Source: Agapetus fuscipes (Eukaryota > Arthropoda > Insecta > Trichoptera > Glossosomatidae). From it: DNA of 64,000 nt. The notes under the pieces are model-generated. The model did no database searches, had not been told where the DNA came from, and saw only the letters and a program-made list of their open reading frames with translations. The stretch is taken from the NCBI GenBank assembly GCA_951799405.1, contig CATOGX010000038.1, positions 27,579 to 91,578 of the forward strand, read 5' to 3'. Every line of letters starts with the position of its first letter. Positions within the stretch are counted from its first letter, which is position 1. Shown here piece after piece: positions 1-13,700 of this stretch. The translations under genes were made by a program, and so were the position numbers.

Positions 1-225
1 AGTTTGTGAAAAAAAAATCTTAAAATTTTTCATACTTAACAGATTTCAAAATTTTGTGCTGGAAGATTGTGAGAGAACGAAATCATAAGCACCCACTTTT
101 TTTCTTCCGAAATCATAGTGATACTAATCAGGAAGCATTATATGCAGTCACATTTTTGTGCATATTTTTTAAGTTTGTGAAAAATAAATTTTAAAATTTT
201 TCATACTTTACAGATTTCAAATTTT

Positions 226-3200
226 TTGTGCTGGAAGATTGTGGGAGAACGAAATCATAAGCACCCACTTGTTTTCATCCGAAATGATAGTGACGCTAAT
301 CAGAAAGCATTATATGCAGTCACATTTTTGTGCATATTTTTTAAGTTTGTGAAAAAAAAATCTTTAAATTTTTCATACTTTACAGATTTTAAAAATTTTG
401 TGCTGGAAGATTATGAGAGAACGAAATCATAAGCACCCACTTTTTTTCTTCCGAAATCATAGTGATACTAATCAGGAAGCATTATATGCAGTCACATTTT
501 TGTGCATATTTTTTAAGTTTGTGAAAAATAAATTTTAAAATTTTTCATACTTTACAGATTTCAAATTTTTTGTGCTGGAAGATTGTGGGAGAACGAAATC
601 ATAAGCACCCACTTTTTTTCATCCGAAATGATAGTGACGCTAATCAGGAAGCATTATATGCAGTCACATTTTTGTGCATATTTTGTAAGTTTGTGAAAAA
701 AAAATCTTAAAATTTTTCATACTTAACAGATTTCAAAATTTTGTGCTGGAAGATTGTGAGAGAACGAAATCATAAGCACCCACTTTTTTTCATCCGAAAT
801 GATAGTGACGCTAATCAGGAAGCATTATATGCAGTCACATTTTTGTGCATATTTTGTAAATTTGTGAAAAAAAAATCTTAAAATTTTTCATACTTTACAG
901 ATTTAAAAAATTTTGTGCTGGAAGATTGTGAGAGAACGAAATCATAAGCACCCACTTTTTTTCTTCCGAAATGATAGTGACGCTAATCAGAAAGCATTAT
1001 ATGCAGTCACATTTTTGTGCATATTTTTTAAGTTTGTGAAAAATAAATTTTAAAATTTTTCATACTTTACAGATTTCAAATTTTTTGTGCTGGAAGATTG
1101 TGGGAGAACGAAATCATAAGCACCCACTTTTTTTCTTCCGAAATGATAGTGACGCTAATCAGAAAGCATTATATGCAGTCACATTTTTGTGCATATTTTT
1201 TAAGTTTGTGAAAAAAAAATCTTAAAATTTTTCATACTTAACAGATTTCAAAATTTTTGTGCTGGAAGATTGTGGGAGAACGAAATCATAAGCACCCTTT
1301 TTTTTTCATCCGAAATGATATTGACGCTTATCAGGAAGCATTAAATGCAGTCACATTTTTGTGCATATTTTTTAAGTTTGTGAAAAAAAAATCTTAAAAT
1401 TTTTCATACTTTACAGATTTCAAAATTTTTGTGCTGGAAGATTGTGGGAGAACGAAATCATAAGCACCCTTTTTTTTCATCCGAAATGATATTGACGCTT
1501 ATCAGGAAGCATTAAATGCAGTCACATTTTTGCGCATATTTTTTAAGTTTGTGAAAAATAAATTTTAAAATTTTTCATACTTAACATGTTTCAAATTTTT
1601 TGTGCTGGAAGATTGTGGGAGAACGAAATCATAAGCACCCACTTTTTTTCATCCGAAATGATAGTGACGCTAATCAGGAAGCATTATATGCAGTCACATT
1701 TTTGTGCATATTTTGTAAGTTTGTGAAAAAAAAATCTTAAAATTTTTCATACTTAACAGATTTCAAAATTTTTGTGCTGGAAGATTGTGGGAGAACGAAA
1801 TCATAAGCACCCTTTTTTTTTCATCCGAAATGATATTGACGCTTATCAGGAAGCATTAAATGCAGTCACATTTTTGTGCATATTTTTTAAGTTTGTGAAA
1901 AAAAAATCTTAAAATTTTTCATACTTAACAGATTTCAAAATTTTGTGCTGGAAGATTGTGAGAGAACGAAATCATAAGCACCCACTTTTTTTCATCCGAA
2001 ATGATAGTGACGCTAATCAGAAAGCATGATATGCAGTCACATTTTTGTGCATATTTTTTAAGTTTGTGAAAAAAAAATCTTTAAATTTTTCATACTTTAC
2101 AGATTTTAAAAATTTTGTGCTGGAAGATTGTGAGAGAGCGAAATCATAAGCACCCACTTTTTTTCATCCGAAATGATAGTGACACTAATCAGGAAGCATT
2201 AAATGCAGTCACATTTTTGTGCATATTTTTTAAGTTTGTGAAAAATAAATTTTAAAATTTTTCATACTTTACAGATTTCAAATTTTTTGTGCTGGAAGAT
2301 TGTGGGAGAACGAAATCATAAGCACCCACTTTTTTTCATCCGAAATGATAGTGACGCTAATCAGGAAGCATAATATGCAGTCACATTTTTGTGCATATTT
2401 TGTAAGTTTGTGAAAAAAAAATCTTAAAATTTTTCATACTTAACAGATTTCAAAATTTTGTGCTGGAAGATTGTGAGAGAACGAAATCATAAGCACCCAC
2501 TTTTTTTTTTCCGAAATCATAGCGATACTAATCAGGAAGCATTATATGCAGTCACATTTTTGTGCATATTTTTTAAGTTTGTGAAAAACAAATTTTAAAA
2601 TTTTTCATACTTTACAGATTTCAAATTTTTTGTGCTGGAAGATTGTGGGAGAACGAAATCATAAGCACCCACTTGTTTTCATCCGAAATGATAGTGACGC
2701 TAATCAGAAAGCATTATATGCAGTCACATTTTTGTGCATATTTTTTAAGTTTGTGAAAAAAAAATCTTTAAATTTTTCATACTTTACAGATTTTAAAAAT
2801 TTTGTGCTGGAAGATTATGAGAGAACGAAATCATAAGCACCCACTTTTTTTCTTCCGAAATCATAGTGATACTAATCAGGAAGCATTATATGCAGTCACA
2901 TTTTTGTGCATATTTTTTAAGTTTGTGAAAAATAAATTTTAAAATTTTTCATACTTTACAGATTTCAAATTTTTTGTGCTGGAAGATTGTGGGAGAACGA
3001 AATCATAAGCACCCACTTTTTTTCATCCGAAATGATAGTGACGCTAATCAGGAAGCATTATATGCAGTCACATTTTTGTGCATATTTTGTAAGTTTGTGA
3101 AAAAAAAATCTTAAAATTTTTCATACTTAACAGATTTCAAAATTTTGTGCTGGAAGATTGTGAGAGAACGAAATCATAAGCACCCACTTTTTTTCATCCG

Positions 3201-5000
3201 AAATGATAGTGACGCTAATCAGGAAGCATTATATGCAGTCACATTTTTGTGCATATTTTGTAAATTTGTGAAAAAAAAATCTTAAAATTTTTCATACTTT
3301 ACAGATTTAAAAAATTTTGTGCTGGAAGATTGTGAGAGAACGAAATCATAAGCACCCACTTTTTTTCTTCCGAAATGATAGTGACGCTAATCAGAAAGCA
3401 TTATATGCAGTCACATTTTTGTGCATATTTTTTAAGTTTGTGAAAAATAAATTTTAAAATTTTTCATACTTTACAGATTTCAAATTTTTTGTGCTGGAAG
3501 ATTGTGGGAGAACGAAATCATAAGCACCCACTTTTTTTCTTCCGAAATGATAGTGACGCTAATCAGAAAGCATTATATGCAGTCACATTTTTGTGCATAT
3601 TTTTTAAGTTTGTGAAAAAAAAATCTTAAAATTTTTCATACTTAACAGATTTCAAAATTTTTGTGCTGGAAGATTGTGGGAGAACGAAATCATAAGCACC
3701 CTTTTTTTTCATCCGAAATGATATTGACGCTTATCAGGAAGCATTAAATGCAGGCACATTTTTGTGCATATTTTTTAAGTTTGTGAAAAAAAAATCTTAA
3801 AATTTTTCATACTTTACAGATTTCAAAATTTTTGTGCTGGAAGATTGTGGGAGAACGAAATCATAAGCACCCTTTTTTTTCATCCGAAATGATATTGACG
3901 CTTATCAGGAAGCATTAAATGCAGTCACATTTTTGCGCATATTTTTTAAGTTTGTGAAAAATAATTTTTTAAAATTTTTCATACTTAACATGTTTCAAAT
4001 TTTTTGTGCTGGAAGATTGTGGGAGAACGAAATCATAAGCACCCACTTTTTTTCATCCGAAATGATAGTGACGCTAATCAGGAAGCATTATATGCAGTCA
4101 CATTTTTGTGCATATTTTGTAAGTTTGTGAAAAAAAAATCTTAAAATTTTTCATACTTTACAGATTTCAAAATTTTGTGCTGGAAGATTGTGAGAGAACG
4201 AAATCATAAGCACCCACTTTTTTTCTTCCGAAATCATAGTGATACTAATCAGGAAGCATTATATGCAGTCACATTTTTGTGCATATTTTTTAAGTTTGTG
4301 AAAAATAAATTTTAAAATTTTTCATACTTTACAGATTTCAAATTTTTTGTGCTGGAAGATTGTGGGAGAACGAAATCATAAGCACCCACTTGTTTTCATC
4401 CGAAATAATAGTGACGCTAATCAGAAAGCATTATATGCAGTCACATTTTTGTGCGTATTTTTTAAGTTTGTGAAAAAAAAATCTTAAAATTTTTCATACT
4501 TTACAGATTTCAAAATTTTGTGCTGGAAGATTGTGAGAGAACGAAATCATAAGCACCCACTTTTTTTCATCCGAAATGATAGTGACGCTAATCAGGAAGC
4601 ATTATATGCAGTAACATTTTTGTGCATATTTTGTAAGTTTGTGAAAAAAAAATCTTAAAATTTTTCATACTTAACAGATTTCAAAATTTTGTGCTGGAAG
4701 ATTGTGAGAGAACGAAATCATAAGCACCCACTTTTTTTCTTGCGAAATCATAGTGATACTAATCAGGAAGCATTATATGCAGTCACATTTTTGTACATAT
4801 TTTTAAAGTTTGTGAAAAAAAAATCTTAAAATTTTTCATACTTTACAGATTTTAAAAATTTTGTGCTGGAAGATTGTGAGAGAACGAAATCATAAGCACC
4901 CACTTTTTTTCATCCGAAATGATAGTGACGCTAATCAGGAAGCATTATATGCAGTCACATTTTTGTGCATATTTTTCAAGTTTGTGAAAAATAAATTTTA
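226..5000 (+). repeat. 2,404-bp (14-monomer) sub-repeat near the left edge
   Basis: The run of monomer variants that begins at 226 is seen again at 2630, an offset of 2,404 bp or 14 monomers. This period differs from the 6,359-bp unit further right. It suggests that separate rounds of unequal exchange amplified blocks of different size in the same arm. Confidence 0.7.
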
Positions 5001-7799
5001 AAATTTTTCATACTTTACAGATTTTAAAAATTTTGTGCTGGAAGATTGTGAGAGAACGAAATCATAAGCACCCACTTTTTTTCATCCGAAATGATAGTGA
5101 CGCTAATCAGGAAGCATTATATGCAGTCACATTTTTGTGCATATTTTTTAAGTTTGTGAAAAAAAAATCTTAAAATTTTTCATACTTTACAGATTTTAAA
5201 AATTTTGTGCTGGAAGATTGTGAGAGAACGAAATCATAAGCTCCCACTTTTTTCTTCCGAAATGATAGTGACGCTAATCAGGAAGCATTATATGCAGTCA
5301 CATTTTTGTGCATATTTTTTAAGTTTGTGAAAAATAAATTTTAAAATTTTTCATACTTTACAGATTTCAAATTTTTTGTGCTGGAAGATTGTGGGAGAAC
5401 GAAATCATAAGCACCCACTTTTTTTCATCCGAAATGATAGTGACGCTAATCAGAAAGCATTATATGCAGTCACATTTTTGTGCATATTTTTTAAGTTTGT
5501 GAAAAAAAAATCTTAAAATTTTTCATACTTTACAGATTTCAAAATTTTGTGCTGGAAGATTGTGAGAGAACGAAATCATAAGCACCCACTTTTTTTCATC
5601 CGAAATGATAGTGACGCTAATCAGGAAGCATTATATGCAGTCACATTTTTGTGCATATTTTTTAAGTTTGTGAAAAAAAATCTTAAAATTTTTCATACTT
5701 TACAGATTTCAAAATTTTGTGCTGGAAGATTGTGAGAGAACGAAATCATAAGCACCCACTTTTTTTCATCCGAAATGATAGTGACGCTAATCAGGAAGCA
5801 TTATATGCAGTCACATTTTTGTGCATATTTTTTAAGTTTGTGAAAAAAAAATCTTAAAATTTTTCATACTTTACAGATTTTAAAAATTTTGTGCTGGAAG
5901 ATTGTGAGAGAACGAAATCATAAGCACCCACTTTTTTTCTTCCGAAATCATAGTGATACTAATCAGAAAGCATTATATGCAGTCACATTTTTGTGCATAT
6001 TTTTTAAGTTTGTGAAAAATAAATTTTAAAATTTTTCATACTTTACAGATTTCAAATTTTTTGTGCTGGAAGATTGTGGGAGAACGAAATCATAAGCACC
6101 CATTTTTTTTCATCCGAAATGATAGTGACGCTAATCAGGAAGCATTATATGCAGTCACATTTTTGTGCATATTTTTTAAGTTTGTGAAAAAAAAATCTTA
6201 AAATTTTTCATACTTAACAGATTTCAAAATTTTGTGCTGGAAGATTGTGAGAGAACGAAATCATAAGCACCCACTTTTTTTCATCCGAAATGATAGTGAC
6301 GCTAATCAGAAAGCATGATATGCAGTCACATTTTTGTGCATATTTTTTAAGTTTGTGAAAAAAAAATCTTTAAATTTTTCATACTTTACAGATTTTAAAA
6401 ATTTTGTGCTGGAAGATTGAGAGAGAGCGAAATCATAAGCACCCACTTTTTTTCATCCGAAATGATAGTGACACTAATCAGGAAGCATTAAATGCAGTCA
6501 CATTTTTGTGCATATTTTTTAAGTTTGTGAAAAATAAATTTTAAAATTTTTCATACTTTACAGATTTCAAATTTTTTGTGCTGGAAGATTGTGGGAGAAC
6601 GAAATCATAAGCACCCACTTTTTTTCATCCGAAATGATAGTGACGCTAATCAGGAAGCATTATATGCAGTCACATTTTTGTGCATATTTTGTAAGTTTGT
6701 GAAAAAAAAATCTTAAAATTTTTCATACTTAACAGATTTCAAAATTTTGTGCTGGAAGATTGTGAGAGAACGAAATCATAAGCACCCTCTTTTTTTCTTC
6801 CGAAATCATAGTGATACTAATCAGGAAGCATTATATGCAGTCACATTTTTGTGCATATTTTTTAAGTTTGTGAAAAATAAATTTTAAAATTTTTCATACT
6901 TTACAGATTTCAAATTTTTTGTGCTGGAAGATTGTGAGAGAACGAAATCATAAGCACCCACTTTTTTTCTTCCGAAATGATAGTGACGCTAATCAGAAAG
7001 CATTATATGCAGTCACATTTTTGTGCATATTTTTTAAGTTTGTGAAAAATAAATTTTAAAATTTTTCATACTTTACAGATTTCAAATTTTTTGTGCTGGA
7101 AGATTGTGGGAGAACGAAATCATAAGCACCCACTTTTTTTCTTCCGAAATGATAGTGACGCTAATCAGAAAGCATTATATGCAGTCACATTTTTGTGCAT
7201 ATTTTTTAAGTTTGTGAAAAAAAAATCTTAAAATTTTTCATACTTAACAGATTTCAAAATTTTTGTGCTGGAAGATTGTGGGAGAACGAAATCATAAGCA
7301 CCCTTTTTTTTTCATCCGAAATGATATTGACGCTTATCAGGAAGCATTAAATGCAGTCACATTTTTGTGCATATTTTTTAAGTTTGTGAAAAAAAAATCT
7401 TAAAATTTTTCATACTTTACAGATTTCAAAATTTTTGTGCTGGAAGATTGTGGGAGAACGAAATCATAAGCACCCTTTTTTTTCATCCGAAATGATATTG
7501 ACGCTTATCAGGAAGCATTAAATGCAGTCACATTTTTGCGCATATTTTTTAAGTTTGTGAAAAATAAATTTTAAAATTTTTCATACTTAACATGTTTCAA
7601 ATTTTTTGTGCTGGAAGATTGTGGGAGAACGAAATCATAAGCACCCACTTTTTTTCATCCGAAATGATAGTGACGCTAATCAGGAAGCATTATATGCAGT
7701 CACATTTTTGTGCATATTTTGTAAGTTTGTGAAAAAAAAATCTTAAAATTTTTCATACTTAACAGATTTAAAAATTTTTGTGCTGGAAGATTGTGGGAG

Positions 7800-10700
7800 A
7801 ACGAAATCATAAGCACCCTTTTTTTTTCATCCGAAATGATATTGACGCTTATCAGGAAGCATTAAATGCTGTCACATTTTTGTGCATATTTTTTAAGTTT
7901 GTGAAAAAAAAATCTTAAAATTTTTCATATTTAACAGATTTCAAAATTTTGTGCTGGAAGATTGTGAGAGAACGAAATCATAAGCACCCACTTTTTTTCA
8001 TCCGAAATGATAGTGACGCTAATCAGAAAGCATGATATGCAGTCACATTTTTGTGCATATTTTTTAAGTTTGTGAAAAAAAAATCTTTAAATTTTTCATA
8101 CTTTACAGATTTTAAAAATTTTGTGCTGGAAGATTGTGAGAGAGCGAAATCATAAGCACCCACTTTTTTTCATCCGAAATGATAGTGACACTAATCAGGA
8201 AGCATTAAATGCAGTCACATTTTTGTGCATATTTTTTAAGTTTGTGAAAAATAAATTTTAAAATTTTTCATACTTTACAGATTTCAAATTTTTTGTGCTG
8301 GAAGATTGTGGGAGAACGAAATCATAAGCACCCACTTTTTTTCATCCGAAATGATAGTGACGCTAATCAGGAAGCATAATATGCAGTCACATTTTTGTGC
8401 ATATTTTGTAAGTTTGTGAAAAAAAAATCTTAAAATTTTTCATACTTAACAGATTTCAAAATTTTGTGCTGGAAGATTGTGAGAGAACGAAATCATAAGC
8501 ACCCACTTTTTTTCTTCCGAAATCATAGCGATACTAATCAGGAAGCATTATATGCAGTCACATTTTTGTGCATATTTTTTAAGTTTGTGAAAAACAAATT
8601 TTAAAATTTTTCATACTTTACAGATTTCAAATTTTTTGTGCTGGAAGATTGTGGGAGAACGAAATCATAAGCACCCACTTGTTTTCATCCGAAATGATAG
8701 TGACGCTAATCAGAAAGCATTATATGCAGTCACATTTTTGTGCATATTTTTTAAGTTTGTGAAAAAAAAATTTTAAAATTTTTCATACTTTACAGATTTC
8801 AAATTTTTTGTGCTGGAAGATTGTGGGAGAACGAAATCATAAGCACCCACTTTTTTTCTTCCGAAATGATAGTGACGCTAATCAGAAAGCATTATATGCA
8901 GTCACATTTTTGTGCATATTTTTTAAGTTTGTGAAAAAAAAATCTTAAAATTTTTCATACTTAACAGATTTCAAAATTTTTGTGCTGGAAGATTGTGGGA
9001 GAACGAAATCATAAGCACCCTTTTTTTTTCATCCGAAATGATATTGACGCTTATCAGGAAGCATTAAATGCAGTCACATTTTTGTGCATATTTTTTAAGT
9101 TTGTGAAAAAAAAATCTTAAAATTTTTCATACTTTACAGATTTCAAAATTTTTGTGCTGGAAGATTGTGGGAGAACGAAATCATAAGCACCCTTTTTTTT
9201 CATCCGAAATGATATTGACGCTTATCAGGAAGCATTAAATGCAGTCACATTTTTGCGCATATTTTTTAAGTTTGTGAAAAATAAATTTTAAAATTTTTCA
9301 TACTTAACATGTTTCAAATTTTTTGTGCTGGAAGATTGTGGGAGAACGAAATCATAAGCACCCACTTTTTTTCATCCGAAATGATAGTGACGCTAATCAG
9401 GAAGCATTATATGCAGTCACATTTTTGTGCATATTTTGTAAGTTTGTGAAAAAAAAATCTTAAAATTTTTCATACTTAACAGATTTCAAAATTTTTGTGC
9501 TGGAAGATTGTGGGAGAACGAAATCATAAGCACCCTTTTTTTTTCATCCGAAATGATATTGACGCTTATCAGGAAGCATTAAATGCTGTCACATTTTTGT
9601 GCATATTTTTTAAGTTTGTGAAAAAAAAATCTTAAAATTTTTCATACTTAACAGATTTCAAAATTTTGTGCTGGAAGATTGTGAGAGAACGAAATCATAA
9701 GCACCCACTTTTTTTCATCCGAAATGATAGTGACGCTAATCAGAAAGCATGATATGCAGTCACATTTTTGTGCATATTTTTTAAGTTTGTGAAAAAAAAA
9801 TCTTTAAATTTTTCATACTTTACAGATTTTAAAAATTTTGTGCTGGAAGATTGTGAGAGAGCGAAATCATAAGCACCCACTTTTTTTCATCCGAAATGAT
9901 AGTGACACTAATCAGGAAGCATTAAATGCAGTCACATTTTTGTGCATATTTTTTAAGTTTGTGAAAAATAAATTTTAAAATTTTTCATACTTTACAGATT
10001 TCAAATTTTTTGTGCTGGAAGATTGTGGGAGAACGAAATCATAAGCACCCACTTTTTTTCATCCGAAATGATAGTGACGCTAATCAGGAAGCATAATATG
10101 TAGTCACATTTTTGTGCATATTTTGTAAGTTTGTGAAAAAAAAATCTTAAAATTTTTCATACTTAACAGATTTCAAAATTTTGTGCTGGAAGATTGTGAG
10201 AGAACGAAATCATAAGCACCCACTTTTTTTCTTCCGAAATCATAGCGATACTAATCAGGAAGCATTATATGCAGTCACATTTTTGTGCATATTTTTTAAG
10301 TTTGTGAAAAACAAATTTTAAAATTTTTCATACTTTACAGATTTCAAATTTTTTGTGCTGGAAGATTGTGGGAGAACGAAATCATAAGCACCCACTTGTT
10401 TTCATCCGAAATGATAGTGACGCTAATCAGAAAGCATTATATGCAGTCACATTTTTGTGCATATTTTTTAAGTTTGTGAAAAAAAAATCTTTAAATTTTT
10501 CATACTTAACAGATTTTAAAAATTTTGTGCTGGAAGATTATGAGAGAACGAAATCATAAGCACCCACTTTTTTTCTTCCGAAATCATAGTGATACTAATC
10601 AGGAAGCATTATATGCAGTCACATTTTTGTGCATATTTTTTAAATTTGTGAAAAATAAATTTTAAAATTTTTCATACTTTACAGATTTCAAATTTTTTGT

Positions 10701-13700
10701 GCTGGAAGATTGTGGGAGAACGAAATCATAAGCACCCACTTTTTTTCATCCGAAATGATAGTGACGCTAATCAGGAAGCATTATATGCAGTCACATTTTT
10801 GTGCATATTTTGTAAGTTTGTGAAAAAAAAATCTTAAAATTTTTCATACTTAACAGATTTCAAAATTTTGTGCTGGAAGATTGTGAGAGAACGAAATCAT
10901 AAGCACCCACTTTTTTTCATCCGAAATGATAGTGACGCTAATCAGGAAGCATTATATGCAGTCACATTTTTGTGCATATTTTGTAAATTTGTGAAAAAAA
11001 AATCTTAAAATTTTTCATACTTTACAGATTTAAAAAATTTTGTGCTGGAAGATTGTGAGAGAACGAAATCATAAGCACCCACTTTTTTTCTTCCGAAATG
11101 ATAGTGACGCTAATCAGAAAGCATTATATGCAGTCACATTTTTGTGCATATTTTTTAAGTTTGTGAAAAATAAATTTTAAAATTTTTCATACTTTACAGA
11201 TTTCAAATTTTTTGTGCTGGAAGATTGTGGGAGAACGAAATCATAAGCACCCACTTTTTTTCTTCCGAAATGATAGTGACGCTAATCAGAAAGCATTATA
11301 TGCAGTCACATTTTTGTGCATATTTTTTAAGTTTGTGAAAAAAAAATCTTAAAATTTTTCATACTTTACAGATTTCAAAATTTTTGTGCTGGAAGATTGT
11401 GGGAGAACGAAATCATAAGCACCCTTTTTTTTCATCCGAAATGATATTGACGCTTATCAGGAAGCATTAAATGCAGTCACATTTTTGCGCATATTTTTTA
11501 AGTTTGTGAAAAATAAATTTTAAAATTTTTCATACTTAACATGTTTCAAATTTTTTGTGCTGGAAGATTGTGGGAGAACGAAATCATAAGCACCCACTTT
11601 TTTTCATCCGAAATGATAGTGACGCTAATCAGGAAGCATTATATGCAGTCACATTTTTGTGCATATTTTGTAAGTTTGTGAAAAAAAAATCTTAAAATTT
11701 TTCATACTTTACAGATTTCAAAATTTTGTGCTGGAAGATTGTGAGAGAACGAAATCATAAGCACCCACTTTTTTTCTTCCGAAATCATAGTGATACTAAT
11801 CAGGAAGCATTATATGCAGTCACATTTTTGTGCATATTTTTTAAGTTTGTGAAAAATAAATTTTAAAATTTTTCATACTTTACAGATTTCAAATTTTTTG
11901 TGCTGGAAGATTGTGGGAGAACGAAATCATAAGCACCCACTTGTTTTCATCCGAAATGATAGTGACGCTAATCAGAAAGCATTATATGCAGTCACATTTT
12001 TGTGCATATTTTTTAAGTTTGTGAAAAATAAATTTAATTTTTTTTCATACTTTACAGATTTCAAAATTTTTGTGCTGGAAGATTGTGGGAGAACGAAATC
12101 ATAAACACCCACTTTTTTTCTTCCGAAATCATAGTGATACTAATCAGGAAGCATTATATGCAGTCACATTTTTGTGCATATTTTTTAAGTTTGTGAAAAA
12201 TAAATTTTAAAATTTTTCATACTTTACAGATTTCAAATTTTTTGTGCTGGAAGATTGTGGGAGAACGAAATCATAAGCACCCACTTTTTTTCATCCGAAA
12301 TGATAGTGACGCTAATCAGAAAGCATTATATGCAGTCACATTTTTGTGCATATTTTTTAAGTTTGTAAAAAAAAAATCTTAAAATTTTTCATACTTTACA
12401 GATTTCAAAATTTTGTGCTGGAAGATTGTGAGAGAACGAAATCATAAGCACCCACTTTTTTTCATCCGAAATGATAGTGACGCTAATCAGGAAGCATTAT
12501 ATGCAGTCACATTTTTGTGCATATTTTTTAAGTTTGTGAAAAAAAAATCTTAAAATTTTTCATACTTTACAGATTTCAAAATTTTGTGCTGGAAGATTGT
12601 GAGAGAACGAAATCATATCATAATCATAAAATCTTTTTTTCATCCGAAATGATAGTGACGCTTATCAGGAAGCATTATATGCAGTCACATTTTTGTGCAT
12701 ATTTTTTATGTTTGTGAAAAAAAAATCTTAAAATTTTTCATACTTTACAGATTTTAAAAATTTTGTGCTGGAAGATTGTGAGAGAACGAAATCATAAGCA
12801 CCCACTTTTTTTCTTCCGATATCATAGTGATACTAATCAGGAAGCATTATATGCAGTCACATTTTTGTGCATATTTTTTAAGTTTGTGAAAAATAAATTT
12901 TAAAATTTTTCATACTTTACAGATTTCAAATTTTTTGTGCTGGAAGATTGTGGGAGAACGAAATCATAAGCACCCATTTTTTTTCATCCGAAATGATAGT
13001 GACGCTAATCAGGAAGCATTATATGCAGTCACATTTTTGTGCATATTTTTTAAGTTTGTGAAAAAAAAATCTTTAAATTTTTCATACTTTACAGATTTTA
13101 AAAATTTTGTGCTGGAAGATTGTGAGAGAACGAAATCATAAGCACCCACTTTTTTTCATCCGAAATGATAGTGACGCTAATCAGAAAGCATTATATGCAG
13201 TCACATTTTTGTGCATATTTTTTAAGTTTGTGAAAAAAAAATCTTAAAATTTTTCATACTTTACAGATTTCAAAATTTTGTGCTGGAAGATTGTGAGAGA
13301 ACGAAATCATAAGCACCCACTTTTTTTCATCCGAAATGATAGTGACGCTAATCAGGAAGCTTTATATGCAGTCACATTTTTGTGCATATTTTGTAAGTTT
13401 GTGAAAAAAAAATCTTTAAATTTTTCATACTTTACAGATTTTAAAAATTTTGTGCTGGAAGATTGTGAGAGAACGAAATCATAAGCACCCACTTTTTTTC
13501 TTCCGAAATGATAGTGACGCTAATCAGGAAGCATTATATGCAGTCACATTTTTGTGCATATTTTTTAAGTTTGTGAAAAAAAAATCTTAAAATTTTTCAT
13601 ACTTTACAGATTTTAAAAATTTTGTGCTGGAAGATTGTGAGAGAACGAAATCATAAGCACCCACTTTTTTCTTCCGAAATGATAGTGACGCTAATCAGGA